A DNA stretch of 64,000 nucleotides, from assembly GCA_947579665.1 (NCBI GenBank), contig CANPUZ010000058.1:620001-684000 (forward strand), written 5' to 3'. The DNA comes from Sympetrum striolatum. Taxonomy: Eukaryota > Arthropoda > Insecta > Odonata > Libellulidae. A model generated the notes under the pieces. It ran no database searches, was not told the DNA's origin, and was given only the letters and a program-made list of their open reading frames with translations. Below, piece by piece: positions 44,481 through 57,200 of this stretch. Made by a program: the position numbers and the translations under genes. Each line of letters begins with the position of its first letter. Positions within the stretch are counted from its first letter, which is position 1.

Positions 44481-44739
44481 GGGAAAGAGAAAGCTAAGTA
44501 GAAATAGTATTGTAGAAGGAAAAGAAAGCCAGACAAAAGCTCTGGAAAATGTACGCCTCAATATCTCATGTATTCATTTCCTTACACGAATTATATTAAT
44601 TTAGTATGCATAGTGTTGGATCGTCAGTCAAACCTTCCTTTATCCTTAAAAAATTCCACCGATTTAAACCAAATTTGGCTTACTTAGCCTTCGTATAATG
44701 CAAAATGAGGCCGCGAATACTTCATTCTATTAATATAGC

Positions 44740-45065
44740 CGGGTTAGACTCCAGAACGATAGGAGAGGGTTCCATAAGAAATGCACGTTAAGTTCGTTTT
44801 AATGCATCGCAGCCTTTTCTTCTTTCGTGAATTTGAATCGGAAATAATGGTCGTACGAAGTCGAAACGATTACCAGAAGAAAGTAAATTTAATGTAGATT
44901 CATACTAATGTCGTTTTATATATCTAAAGATTCTAAATTAGGAGAAAAAAAGGCAATTTAGACGAAGATTTCGTAAAATTTGCTCGTATTAAACAAAAAG
45001 TCCTCTTGGCGACCAAGGCGATTGTTGCATCCGGGCTCATTTGTTGTCTATGTAAGAATACGCGA
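44740..45065 (+). repeat. Family B repeat, diverged
   Basis: GGAAATAATGGTCGTACGAA, GAAGAAAGTAAATTTAATG and CTTGGCGACCAAGGCGATTG in order; the B-box-like word is decayed (GGGTTAGACTCC). Confidence 0.7.
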
Positions 45066-45114
45066 GGAATTTAAGCCCAGATACAATTATTGTTTTTTAA
45101 ATACAATCTATTTA

Positions 45115-45740
45115 TATAAAATCGAAATTCTGATGGGGTGTTTGACTTAGATTGGAGGCAACACCGTTCGTCCGATTTGCTACATACTTTATATACGTGT
45201 CCTCTGCGACCTGGAAGGAATCGCTGTCGCCTCTTTGTTCCACAATTTCACGGGGTTCGAACCCAGGTCGCTCAGATAGTTTTCCATGAAGAACACACGT
45301 AAAACCCATTTTCATCGCATGCAGGGTTTATTTCTTTCGCGAAATTAAATTAGAAGGAATAGTCGCATTTTAACGAGACAAACACTAAAAGAAAGAAAAT
45401 CGAATGGAGTATCTTATTACATTCGTGGAATCTTACTTTCGATTCGAATTTTCGAGAATATCGGTGAAATATACGAAAATTTAGTGAAAATTCGAGGTTG
45501 TAAACAACTCATCCCCCTGACGACCGATCCCATTGTTGAATCCGATGTGTTATCCCGTAAAAATACTCGAGGACTTTAGAAGCTGATGATTTAAGAGGAC
45601 GATATATTACATGGATAACGAGAAATTCTTTGTAAGAAGGTAACCAGCAATTGCAGGTACGTAATGACAGTCAGGATGGGTAGACTACCACTGATGAGGG
45701 AAGTCATAGATGTCTCCTCTGTATGTATACTAAAATTTTA
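45115..45740 (+). repeat. Family B repeat, full unit
   Basis: Head with TTAGATTGGAGGCAACACCG, GGGGTTCGAACCCAGGTCGC (45253), body, and the tail GGTAACCAGCAATTGCAGGT. One of the most complete copies. Confidence 0.85.
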
Positions 45741-46279
45741 CGTATTCAAACTGTTCGTGTCAGAAAAATCCAAATTTATTTTCAAATGCACCTTCATGTG
45801 CCTATCGAATCAAATAAGGAATTGTGTTTCCTCTGAACCCTTTCGTTCCTTCCAGGCCAAGAGTAATTTCGTATTTGAAACAAGCTCGAATCGCCTCCAT
45901 TACAACCGTCGCATAACGCGATAACAACTCCTCTTGGCGATAAAAGGGAAAAACTCGTATAAATGGTAATTCTGAAAAGTCGATTGGACGCTTCGAAATG
46001 ACTGTTTGCCTTTCGAATGTTTAATCTCCTATTGGACTGCTCTTTTACGCGGAACTGCATGGGGAAGGGAAGGTGTTGTCCATTGCGACAGTATCGTCAT
46101 GGTGACAATGCAGTAACTGTATTACTATGAGTGTGGATGAGTACAGTACACCTTCAATAATGACCATGGTAACCATGACTATTTTTTTTTAATCCAACAT
46201 AATTCGCAGTTTTTGAATGCGAATAGTTGTAAAAGATAACAAAAATATTATTAAAAATGCACAAAATATCATACGTACA
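45741..46279. repeat. Low-copy repeat shared with about 50700-50830
   Basis: Around 46020-46180, words such as GGGAAGGGAAGGTGTTGTCC and CATGGTGACAATGCAGTAA resemble GAAGGGAAGGTATTGTCC and its surroundings at 50750-50830. Otherwise unassigned. Confidence 0.5.
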
Positions 46280-46700
46280 AAATTTCAGCCTGCGTATGTT
46301 TGTGGCCGCAAAACTCGAAAAATACTCGTTCCATGGACTTCAAATTTTAACGCAACGTTGCATTCAAATACGAGAGTGTTTCTAACGTAAAAAATGTCGT
46401 CATTTCGTCCTCGGTTCGATCCCAGACGAGTCAAAGCATTTCCATAAGAAATACACGTAGAGTCCATTTTTGCAGCTGCAGGCATCGCTTCTTTTGCAAA
46501 ATTAAATTAGAAAGAATGGTCGCACGACGTTGAAACAAGCACCAAAAGAAAGGAAAATGAATGAAGAATCTTAATTTGGTCGTGGATTATTGTTTTCGAA
46601 TTGAATTATCGAGATTTTACGCGAAATACGCGAGATATTTGTGAAATTTTGAGGGTGTAAACAACCGGTCCCCCTGACGACAAATGCCATTGTTGAATCC
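46280..46700 (+). repeat. Family B repeat with variant head
   Basis: TTCAGCCTGCGTATGTTTGT and GGTTCGATCCCAGACGAGTC (46414) match 19998-20165, followed by the usual body. Confidence 0.8.
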
Positions 46701-47282
46701 TGCATTTAGGCCAATTTAGAGTTAAGAGGAAGAGAGACGCTGTTGATTCCGTTCACATTGACGTGCATAATCAATCGTTGGAAGCGATTTAAATTATCTT
46801 TTTTTAGAAACACGAAATGTGAGTTAATTTGATACCGAATGTTGTATTAATTTGTTTTATTTATGATTTAATAAGCGATTTGAATAACCTAAACCACAGC
46901 GAAGCGTGGTCGGGTTAAGTTAGTAATAGATAAAGCATTCTGCCACTCGGGATGCAGTCAGAGGCTGATCTGGAGGTTGCAAATACAGTCCATGGTAGAC
47001 GGATCATAATTGTGGCATACAATGCTCAAACTGTGCGAAACACAATAAACATTAATGAAATAGACCATCCAATCAACAAATAAGATGCTATGCTACAAGG
47101 TACAATAATTAAACAATCCATTGCTTTCAGTAAAATAATTGTTAATCAAAACGTAGAATGTTTAGTTATAAATAGCTTTATAAGCAACAATATACATTCT
47201 CATACACATCACAGCGACATAACGTAAAAATTCATTATTCCAATAAGTTAAAACTCGTTTTACTTTAACCAACTCTTTTATT
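46701..47282. other. Unassigned sequence
   Basis: No supported gene or named element. Confidence 0.35.
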
Positions 47283-47955
47283 ACTTTCTCCCTATAGTAT
47301 AGAGAAAGTATTGTATTCGCAAAAAAATTCGACCTCCAGATTTCGACGGAAATAGATGTTTTGGGACCCATAGAGCATGTTTTAGCTATTTTCCCGATGT
47401 CTGTGTGTCTGTGGTTAAAAAGTTTGTGGGCGCTCTATCTTAAAAAGTAATTATTCGATCATTTTCAAAATTATATTTAGTATATTCCTAACAATGCCAA
47501 GAGTTGATTAGTCTTTGGTGAATATCGCTTAACCGGAAGTTGCGGTTTATCCGGAACAAACTTTTGTTTCTTAAATATCTCTGTAAGAAGGCAATATAGG
47601 TATATACATTTACACACAAAAAATGTAGATAATGTTTTTTACTATAACTTTTGTATGAAATATTTTTTCGTAACACTGATTGTTTAGGAGTTATTCTTCA
47701 ATAATTGTTAACCGGAAGTTGTTGTTAATCCAGAAATGGAAGTTTTTCATACATATCTCCGTCAAAATGCATTTTAGGTATATACATTTACATACAAAAG
47801 TTATAGATAATGTATTTTACTACATCTTTTGTATGAAACATTTTCCTGTAACACTCATTGTTTTGGAGTTATTTATATATTACCGGCATAGGCTTATGTT
47901 TTCAATAAATATGGAGAAAGTCATGTGTTGGCCACATGGGAATTTTTTTTTAAAT
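47283..47955 (-). mobile_element. Family C element, minus orientation
   Basis: Begins with the hairpin end (ACTTTCTCCCTATAGTATAG then AGAAAGT) and ends with GGAGAAAGTCATGTG, TTGGCCACATGGG and a T-run. Two modules with TTAACCGGAAGTTG lie about 190 bp apart (47531 and 47708). Confidence 0.8.
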
Positions 47956-48534
47956 TAGACAAGTTATTGATGCCTTTTAATTGCATTGGTAATTTATTTA
48001 AGGAAATGGCACAACTTTTCCGCTAAACATTTATCGTTAAAATGGGAATTTCGCGAGATTTTTGAACTTTGAAATAGGATTCGGCAACTTTTCGCATCGA
48101 TTACTCTGAAAATCCATCTCCTTATCACGCATTTAGACCTCCTTTGTCAATAACCGTTTGCTAGACTAAATTAAATTCGTACCGGATACCAAAAAAAAAA
48201 TTAAAAAATCCGGTTAGTTGGATTCCTGAATTTCTTTGTAAAAAAGTGGTGTACAATTTATATTACATCCATTTTGCAAATTCATTTGAGTAATTCCTGG
48301 AGATATGCCCCCCCCCTAAGGAAAAGACATTCAGTTATAACAAGAAGGTGAAACTGCGTGATAAATTATAACATTTATTTGTTATTAACATGATGTAAAC
48401 AAATTATGCTACTATATTATAATTTATCGTAAACAGGAAAACCCCAATTACATGCGATGTAATATACAATATAAATAAAACATACATAAAAATATATACA
48501 TCACAAGAAATTTAAAATAAATTTAAAAAAAGCT
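47956..48534. other. Unassigned AT-rich sequence
   Basis: No coding region seen. Confidence 0.35.
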
Positions 48535-48960
48535 CGACTTCCGGTTAACCGATTTACTCAAAAAGCTAACCAAATCTAACGGTACTAATCAAAATACTAT
48601 TTATGAAATTTGGTGTTGATACGACTAATAGTTTTTATGTTAGAGCGCCCACAAACTACTTAATCAGCTACTTCCGGTTTATCGGTATTTCACGAATAAC
48701 TCCCAAACAATCAGTGATACAAAACCATGTTTAATACAAAAGTTATAGTAAATCACATTATCTAAAACTTTTATGAATAATAGTATATACCTAAATATCA
48801 TATTCATAGAGATATTTCTCAAAAACGGAAATTGGCTTCGAGGAATAAAGCTCAACTTCCGGTTGACCGATTTACTCCAAAAACTAATCAACTCTTACAG
48901 CACACACGACAGTACTATATACGAAGTTTGGTAGTGATACGACGTATTTTCACTTATCAA
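48535..48960 (+). repeat. Family C internal fragment
   Basis: Contains GACTTCCGGTTAACCG, TACTTCCGGTTTATCGG and TTAGAGCGCCCACAAAC in the order seen at 26160-26760. Both ends are missing. Confidence 0.75.
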
Positions 48961-49471
48961 ACTGCACTTTCTCATAGCATTTGAGTGGGGTAATTCCAGG
49001 AGAGATGCCCCTCCAAAATGACTTCATAACAATGACTTCAGCGATGAAAAGAATGTGAAACTGCGTTATATAATAGAGAATTTATCGGTTATCAACAGGA
49101 TATAAACAAATTTCGCTTAAAAACATTTTCACCTGAAATATTAAACTTTTTCTACACTCCTGCATTTGGCCATATCTCCCGAGTGTCCGGGTGAGACCCT
49201 TTGTGGGAGAGATGCCCCATATTATACCCTATCTTATATATACAGGGCGGAAAACACAATGTCTACTGGGAAGGATGCTATAAAACTGCGTAAAAATAAT
49301 TAATCGCCGTGAAACTGTTTGAAGATAGACGGGTGCCTTCCAACTGCACACCGTCAGCAGAGCAATCTTGTGGTTTTCCTTAAAAATACCGCGACTGGGG
49401 CGTCTCTACCTTATCCCAAAGTTACGTTTCAACTAGCTTTTACTAAATTTGTTAATATATTTACGTTTATA
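48961..49471. other. Unassigned sequence
   Basis: Phrases such as GGAGAGATGCCCC recur at 48300 and 49000, suggesting a low-copy repeat. No gene. Confidence 0.4.
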
Positions 49472-49830
49472 CCCTGCAATCCGCCAGTGGTGCGTGGCAG
49501 GGGGTGTAAAACGCCAACATCTAACCTGGAGAGGTATTAGCTTCTCTAATACTTCGCGGGAACCAAATGTTACTATCTGTCCTGGCAACTACTATCTGTC
49601 CTGGCAACTACTACCCTGCATCTCTCTTTCGTTTTCCTCCGAAGATCGCGAAAGTTTACACCTGGGATAACAATATCTCCTCCCCGAAGTAGTGGTAAAT
49701 TTATCAAAAAGCTTCCCTCGACGTCTTCTTAAGAGAGTTCCATCCGAGGGATTCTATCACAGCCACTGCCGTCGAATCTGAAACCTCCCTTGACTAGCTG
49801 CTCCACCATCTCGAGATTGTGTAGCATTCA
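49472..49830 (-). mobile_element. 5'-truncated L2/CR1-like LINE
   Basis: The minus strand ends with the CCCTGCC...GCAGGG 3' hairpin (49472-49508). Just upstream one frame reads VARTDSNIWFPRSIREAN, equivalent to ARTDNYFWSFFPQAIRDAN of the copy at 10524-11245. An internal 18-bp direct duplication (CTATCTGTCCTGGCAACT) is at about 49573-49610. The distal part matches 40985-41120. Confidence 0.8.
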
Positions 49831-49849
49831 ATTCCCCTTTGAGATGAAC

Positions 49850-50360
49850 ATTTTCGCAAATTAATTTGCACTACTTAAAGATGACCAACAGAATTGAAAC
49901 TTTGCATAGCTAAAGGTACGCTATTGAACTATACGAATGTATTTTTGGTTTTGCTCTGGAAGTCATAAATTACATTCCAGAGGCTATTTTAACACAGGAC
50001 ATTTTCCCCATCAAAAATACACGGCCATTACTTTCGACAATTAATTTTAACTATTTAGTGATACTTAACAATTTTGAAACTTCGCATAGATAAAGGTATA
50101 ATATTAGTCTATTTTTATATTATTTGTGTTTTACTCTAAGGGACATGTGTTCGATGCCAAGAGCTTTTAGAGAAAATTGAAACTTTGTATAGTAAAAGGA
50201 AAAAGACCAAACTTTTTTAGGACGTTTTATTTTAACTCTAAAGGTAGTGAATAATAGTTAAATATACAAAATCTAAACTTGGAATAGTGGTTCAATATTG
50301 AGCTGTACGAATATATATTTTTTGTTTTGCTCTATTTATCATGGGACCAGTGGCTAGCAA
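49850..50360 (+). repeat. Distant family A-like modules
   Basis: Three diverged modules about 190 bp long recur with GAAACTTNGCATAG, AAAGGTA, TTTTTGNTTTGCTCT and a terminal word that in one module is GTGTTCGATGCCAAGAG (about 50149). Motif and spacing resemble family A; the rest does not align well. Confidence 0.5.
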
Positions 50361-53035
50361 ACATACGGCGGATTCTACAAAGGTATTTCACGGTTAGTTA
50401 ATACTCGAGTTTCGTTGATTAAACTAATTTAAAAATTTATCCTTCAACCTTTTTTATTTTTGCATCAGTCAATCTGCGCACACAGTAAATGAAAGTACAT
50501 TTCAATTTCGAACATCATTTTTTGAGTTTTATTAATTATTGCTATTATTATTATTTATTATTATCATTATCATTGATATTATAAATCAGTACTGCCGATA
50601 AATCTGAAATTAATTCTCCAATTATTGCAAAAATTCGCGAATAGAAATGTCGCATCTGTATATATCAGTCTGCAGTTCTTTTTTTAAACGAATACTTTGT
50701 AAGTGATCAATCTCTTATTGGATTTTTTCTCTCTGCGGAACTGAATGAAGAAGGGAAGGTATTGTCCATAGCGACGGTATCACTATGGTAACTAAAGAGT
50801 AGTTGCACCATCAATATTAGTAACCGCAACACCATAGTAACTATGAACAATGTAGTAATCAATTAGCTAGCAATATCTAAAAGAGTTCGTAAACTTGAAC
50901 CTCCAAAGTTCGTATTTATAAGTTTAATTTCCGTATGATCTTGCTTGTGGACGCTTGCCGGTTCATCCAGAGTGCCGGTTTATTAAATATCGTAACTCAT
51001 TTATCCTGAATAACTTCTCGAGAATGCTAATTAGGGAATTGCTTGGAAAAGTTGGAGTTAAACAAATTCCGTACGATTTTTCTGCTGAGAATGTTTCGCT
51101 TAAACGTATATTTTGCGAGATCATTGCAATTAACTTAGAATGTTTTTTTTACAACTTTTCGCAAGAATACCAGTTTATTAGTATATTGTATAATGATCAC
51201 CGTTGTGTGTATATTTATGTATCCGATGTCAGCATCTCCCGTAAGAAATAAAAGGGAGGAATATTCGAATTTCATGGACGCACAGTGGGCTAGAATCGAA
51301 AAAAGCCTAAAAAAAGTGCTCTTTTTGAGTGCGGACTTTAAAACTTCGCATGGCCATTCATTAGTAAATTCTGCATTCAACTGTTAAATCATTTGCGTTG
51401 GTTCCCTCGCATAACAATTCTACAGGGGGTCAAAGTTGACCAAATTTCACGAAAAATGCCGGTCTTCGATTTTTCGCAAACTTCTTCAACTTCAAGCCAA
51501 TTCTGAACCAAAATGAGCCAATTCATCGGGTAAAGAACGGTGCAGTATTATAAACCTAATCTTTATGCTTCATAATACTGGGTTTGAATGATCACAGTTG
51601 AATATTTGCATTATTTATACAGCAAAATGGCGAACACTTAATTTAACGGCAAATGTTCACCTAAAGTGAGGAAAGTAATAGTGAATAAGCGAGATGCACG
51701 CGGAGTTATCTACATCAAAATGTTCTTTGAAGCTTTCTGAAGAAGAATCTGAAATAAAATCCTGCAATTATTTGCGACGCCGATAAATAAAGCGACTTTT
51801 CGATGGCGGTGCAAGAGCTATGTCCGGAGCGCCACTTCCTGAGACGACCTCGGTTTTGAGAGGACATGCGGATAAAAACGCAACTGAATGGTTGTGTTTC
51901 GGAAATATTAAGCTGAAGAAAAGTTATATTTTATGTTAAGATGAATAAATAGTAAGACTTTTAAGATTTTCTCATTTAATCCTTAAAGAAAAAGTGAATA
52001 AGTGAATAGTAAGTCACCGCTTTCCCTCAAATTTGTTGATAGAGCCACAATTTCTTAAATTTAAAATTTTTAACAGTAAATCCTTAAAGTTACAGAGGGT
52101 CTTCTCCTCTTTCGACCTTCAATTTGTAGATGAGTAGGCTCACTCCTATTGTCGTCCGCACGACCCTCTCGCGCGCCGGAGTGTGCCCTAAAACCAAACT
52201 TTCGAAGGGGCTTCCGTTTATGATCCCCAGCTGCGTATGTTTTGCAGAAAACGGTACTCATATTGTCGTACCATTTCCGCCAGTTTCAGCTCGAAATATT
52301 CTCTCAGAGTCAGTTATTTTTTGGCTGTGCCGAAGTGAAGTTATGTTCTGACGATGTTTCTGCAGATCATCCATGTCTCCTGCAGAGCTCTCTCGTTGCG
52401 GTGTGGAATATATTTTCGGTGAGTCTCTTTTAATTTTATACTTAATATTTCCTTTCTTTTCACGTAAATTAATAATTCAGTAGCAACACATAGTTTCCTT
52501 ATTCGTGTCGCTAAATCTAGTCATCGTTTTCACACTTTCTACTGCTATTTTTTTTAAATGTGTTACCGAAGAAGGTATTTAAGGAATCTATGTTCAGGAA
52601 ATTGCTATTTGATCCATCTTCAAAATCTATTGCTTCCTTTCTTCGAAAGAGTTGCAAAGCGATGCCAATCAGAAATACGTTTTATAGTTTGGATAATCAA
52701 ACACATTAATACATCACCGATTTGAGTAATCAAGTTGAATATTTGAGTATTTGGGAATGCTTAGTTACTTCCAACAATGGTCCCTAATTTGTTATACTCG
52801 CGAGGGATATTGTTGTCGACTTCGCCTAGTAACGAGGGGGAATTGGCATTGTTTCTTACCGCCATTAGAGTTCCTAATTAATGCCAATTAGAAAAACATT
52901 TTCTCATTTGGATAATTGAACACATTAATAAATCACCGATTTGAGTTACAATTGAGGTGTTGACTCGTATGTCAAAAATAAGAATCTTCGACTTGTTTCG
53001 AATGCAATTTTAAGTATGTTATAAAATTCACAGAA
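50361..53035. other. Unassigned region
   Basis: About 2.7 kb with only short open frames. A 98-codon frame at 50955-51251 has no recognised homology and begins in family C-like words (CCGGTTTATTAAATATCG). At 52130-52330 the sequence is locally GC-richer. Similar lines at 52680-52740 and 52900-52960 (CACATTAATANATCACCGATT) show a small direct repeat. Confidence 0.4.
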
Positions 53036-54610
53036 TCGGGCGAGATCCCTCGATCTTTGCAGAAAACTTGGTGATATTCAACTTCCGCCGAACGCTAAAT
53101 TAGTTTCGTTTGATGCGTCAAACCTATTCGCGAATGTACCCGCGAAAGAAACTTTAAACATTTCGGACAATTTATTAAACAGGACTTGATCCCCTACTAA
53201 AAAGTGACATTTCTTACAAAATTGTGTACTGACCAGAATTATTTCTTGTTTAACGGTGAATTTTACCAACAAGACGAAGGTCTTTTTATGGCTTCTCCAC
53301 TCTCACTTATTTTAGCGGATATTTTTATAAATCACATTGAATGTAAATTATTTGGTTCTTCCTCTGGCATATTCTCAAATTTGTAAAACGTTGGGGTAAA
53401 TTTCTAGAAGAGGTCTGTTTGGGAGAAATTCTATATCTCCCTTCATATTGAAGATAGAAGTATGATTCTTACTCCATTTTATAGAAGAAGGATTGCGGCT
53501 AATATATATGATGAGAAGTCACTCCTAAGTACTGTCATTTCAGGGGAATTTCTAGAAATTTACCAAAGTTGGTATGGATATGAGGAAGACATTTTGTGTA
53601 TCTGGTGTGGAACTGTTCGACAACTTGACCGATTTTTATCTCTCATTAATTCCCTCAATCAATCCAATAAAAAATTAATTGGAAAAAAACCATACTATAA
53701 ACTTTCTGGATCTTATCATCTCTATCCAAAATCAGAAGTTAGATTTCTCTATCTTTCGCAAACCTTCCTACACAGACCACGTCATCCCGTTCAATGCAAA
53801 TCACAGAAATTATCCTCGTTTCATTCCCTCATCAATTGTTCAGTCACCATCCCACTTTCTAAAGAAAATTTCAACAAGTAGCTACAAACAATTAAATTGA
53901 TCGCCCCTAACAACGGTATTCTCTCATTGACAAACTTTTGACCCGTAAACATAGAAGTCTAGCCATTTATAAAATATTTAATGCTCCCAACGGCGATGGT
54001 GATTCCCCCAAATGGTGTAAAATAACTTTCATCAATAATATTTCCCAAAGCATTGCCAATCGTTTCCCCAAAAACACTATCAGACCTTCTTTTAAATCCT
54101 CCATGAATTTGGGAAGAATATTTTGCAATGCTAAAGACATTCACGACCGTCATTCACAAGCTGGGGTCTACAGACTTAAGTGCCAGGGGTGGTGGGTGGT
54201 CTTTCTCCATCAGAACAAAAGAGCATCAAAGTTCCTTTGCTAGTAATTTAAAGAAGTCCCAAACATCTCCTAGAATCCAACCGTGCTGCCGACTTCAATC
54301 CCGATATCCTGCACATTTGAAATAAAGGTCATCGTCTAAACTTCTTGGAACAGTTATAAATCCTTTCCCATACAAATTCCCTGGTTTTTCCGTGCCTAAT
54401 GAGTTCCTTTACCCTTTCCATTCACCGCTGGTCTGTCCTTTTCTTCTCCCCCACTGATAGCGTCCCTTTACCCTTTCTCCCGCGGGCTCCTTTCCGATCC
54501 TCCCTTACTTCACCCTCTCCTCCCTTTTTAGTACATATCTTGTTTGAATTGTACAACTTGTCGGTCCTACGTTGAAAATGGTAGTACAAATAAAAAATTT
54601 TTGTGGAAAA
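53036..54610 (+). mobile_element. Penelope-like retroelement, decayed
   Basis: The plus strand shows, in shifting frames: LPPNAKLVSFDASNLFANVP, then FYQQDEGLFMASPLSLILAD (family: GLAMGSPLSP-like), a decayed catalytic box YGYEEDILCIWCGT where YVDDILCIW-like is expected, NHTINFLDLIISI, FRKPSYTDHVIPFNANH, and near the 3' end GVYRLKC, SFSIRTKEHQSSFASNL and a PDILHI-like run. The last part corresponds to the GIY-YIG endonuclease domain typical of Penelope-like elements. At least four frame changes or stops occur. The N-terminal part is missing. Confidence 0.9.
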
Positions 54611-55042
54611 AGTACCAAATATCTCCTTCATTTTGCAATTTAAGTATGTTGCCGTGGAGATAGATCAATGAAATTTATTCGGTCAATAGTTACTGAATTG
54701 GGACAGTTTTTAAGCTAGTCAACTTACACATTTTTGAGTTACTTTTTTTTAAAATTGGCCTCGAAGATTTTCATCAGATTCGTGTGGTCACAGTTTTCAG
54801 AAGCAGCTGTGGCGACAATTGTTTCTGCGTTGATTAAAACAACTATTCACTTATTCCAGAGAAAATAAATTAACTCAGCATCTTAATTATTTACGTTGCC
54901 ATGGGGAAAACTGTCTTGAAAGTCACGGTCTTTTAAAAACGTACGAATAACAAATCGTAACTCTAAAACGGATAAAGAGCGGGCACCCTACAAAGTGAGG
55001 TGTCGACTATCACTGCTTCTTGGGACACCCTTTATACTAATG
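54611..55042. other. Unassigned sequence
   Basis: No supported gene. Confidence 0.35.
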
Positions 55043-55050
55043 TCAACAAC

Positions 55051-55326
55051 CAGGGCCGGTTTAAGAATGCTGGGGCCCCAGGGCCGATCAATGTGTGGGG
55101 CGGTCACAAATTAATAACATTATACAATAAGATTATGTCTTCAATTAATTTTATTTATTTATCATCACAATTTTAACTTAGCCATCTAATACAGCGGAGA
55201 AGTCAGTTAGCCAGCATTTCGAATCACTTTTTGTCAACTTAAATCCTTGAAAAATTAAAAAAACCTATTTGTTCGCATTTTTTGTGGGGGCCGCGGCCCC
55301 GTCGGCCCTGCCCTTAACCGGCCCTG
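55051..55326. mobile_element. hAT-type MITE, 276 bp
   Basis: Left end CAGGGCCGGTTTAAGAATG; right end reversed reads CAGGGCCGGTTAAGGGCAGG. Flanking octamers TCAACAAC (55043-55050) and TCAACAAG (55327-55334) differ at one base, matching the 8-bp target duplication of hAT elements. A second, inner inverted pair (GGGGCCCCAGGGCCG and its counterpart GGGGCCGCGGCCCC) lies near both ends. No transposase inside, so mobilisation would have needed a partner element. Confidence 0.92.
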
Positions 55327-55334
55327 TCAACAAG

Positions 55335-56112
55335 AGTTAAAGTTAATTAAATTGTCTACAACTATCATAGACAACATTTCTCACCAAAAGATATATCTCT
55401 CGAGATTCTTAAGGAAATACTATCCGAAGTCCTTAACAGTTTTTCGTAATTTCGTTAAAAAATTTAATACTAACTTCGTTGAACGTATCTTAGCGACGAC
55501 TCCGCTGTCATTAAAGAAGTAGACCCCTTAACAACCTACGGGAAACATCGTTCCTCAATCAATTTTAAAAAGAATCCCAATTCCCATTAAAAAAAACGAC
55601 TTTTTTCGTGGAAGTGAAGAGGAAATTGACTTTATACGCGGAAGACAAAATGGCGTCGATCCCAACGAGCTTTAATTCGACGTAATGACGCTCAGATGGC
55701 GTCCTTACAGCCCAATTTCCTAGTAGCGTAAAAAAAGGCTAATTTTCTCGATTGGAAGGTAATTGCGAGATATATCGAGCGGGGGAGCGATTTCGAGGAA
55801 AGATATCTCGAGGTGCAATTATCGAAAGGTCGTAGATAATCGGGGATTTTCTATTACGAGCCGCTTCCTGGTGTATTATAAAAAAAGCCACGGAGACTGA
55901 ATTTGACGAGAGGTGAAGACTTTTGTTGCGAATATCTCGCGAAATATTCGCGCCAGCGAGAAATGTTTCGTATAAAAGTTGTTGCTTATTAGATAAGCTA
56001 CAACTTTTGTGTGCGTTTGTATATACCCAAATTACTTATTAACGAGGTTATTCTGGAAAAATTATAGCAGGTATCGGAAACTGCGTCTAAATAAAAGTAT
56101 TTCTGAGAAAAA
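55335..56112. other. Unassigned sequence with one family C-like module
   Basis: Around 55965-56090, ATAAAAGTTGTTG, CTACAACTTTTGTG and TATATACCC resemble a family C module. No gene. Confidence 0.4.
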
Positions 56113-56395
56113 CTAGCAAAGTATTCGCTCTAGCAATTCGCTTACTTCGCTTAGTTTACGGTTACTTCGCTTAGTTTACGCTTAATTCGCTTAGTTTACG
56201 CCTACTTCGCTTAGTTTACGCCTACTTCGCTTAGTTTACGCTTGCTTCGCTTACTTAATGTTAACAGCGCTTAGTCGGCTTAAGTTTGGTTTACTACGCT
56301 TAGTTTAGGCTTACTTCACTGACTCTACGCTTACTTCGCTTAGTTTACGCTTACTTTGTTTAGTTTACGCTTACTTCGCTTAGTTCTACGTCTAT
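56113..56395. repeat. 20-bp minisatellite (CTTCGCTTAGTTTACGCTTA)
   Basis: About fourteen tandem copies, nearly perfect in the first half and drifting in the second. It ends directly at the 3' end of a LINE (56398). Confidence 0.93.
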
Positions 56396-56397
56396 GT

Positions 56398-57200
56398 AAG
56401 AGCAAGCCGCCTTTCGGGGTGTGGCAGGGGGTGCAGGCACCTTGACTCTATTTTCCCAAACGGTTGCTTTCGCGTATACTTCGCGGAAAAAATGAATTCT
56501 TAAAATCGATTCGTTCCAGCATCTATTTCCCTAATCTATCTCGTAGTATCAGAACATATAACAGGGTTATATCTATTAAGAAGGTAATTTCTCTGAACTT
56601 ATTTAATAAATGTATCCTTTGAATTCTGTTATGATTCCCTGTATCATCTGAGTGACACACTCTGTTTTATCGCAGCAATTCTTTGCCTTTCGTTGTACTT
56701 TTTCTAAATCCCGAATACGACATTACACTCAAAAGGTGAGGCCTAACTAACGCTAAGTAACATCGCGAACTTTATCTCCTATTCTCTTAACGAATTTTCT
56801 CAAGTGCTCTTCCAAATATGTTATTTCGGAGGTGGGCACTCCATTTTAGATTATTCGTCTACAGTTACTCTAAAATACCGATTCTACTGTCATTAGGTTT
56901 ACCCCACGGAGGCTGTAATCATTCATTATATATTTTCTTTCGAAGAAGTTAACTACCGAACACTTTTCTACATTTAGCTCTAATTGCCAATCATAATTTC
57001 ATAATTCTAAGTCGTTCGAAAGGGTTAATCTATCCTCTGAACTAACTATTTCCCTGTAAACGACTGTGTCGTCTGCGAATATCCTAACATTGCTTTCAAT
57101 GTGGTTGCTGAGGTCGTTGATGTATACCAAATATTACAACGGTCCAATTACTCTGCCATTCGTATGAAAGTTGTTGGTAATTAGACATGAGGAAAAGAAC
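56398..57200 (-). mobile_element. 5'-truncated LINE with FADD box
   Basis: The minus strand gives YINDLSNHIESNVRIFADDT, then VVYREIVSSEDRL, WQLELNVEKCSVVNF, decayed LINE C-terminal sequence and the 3' hairpin near 56400-56436. F-A-D-D is the catalytic reverse transcriptase box. Stops interrupt the frame. The 3' half is nearly the same as 513-1040. Confidence 0.87.

Noticed and set aside
50955..51251. 98-codon plus-strand protein
   Set aside because: No recognisable family, and its beginning overlaps family C-like words, so it is likely chance.
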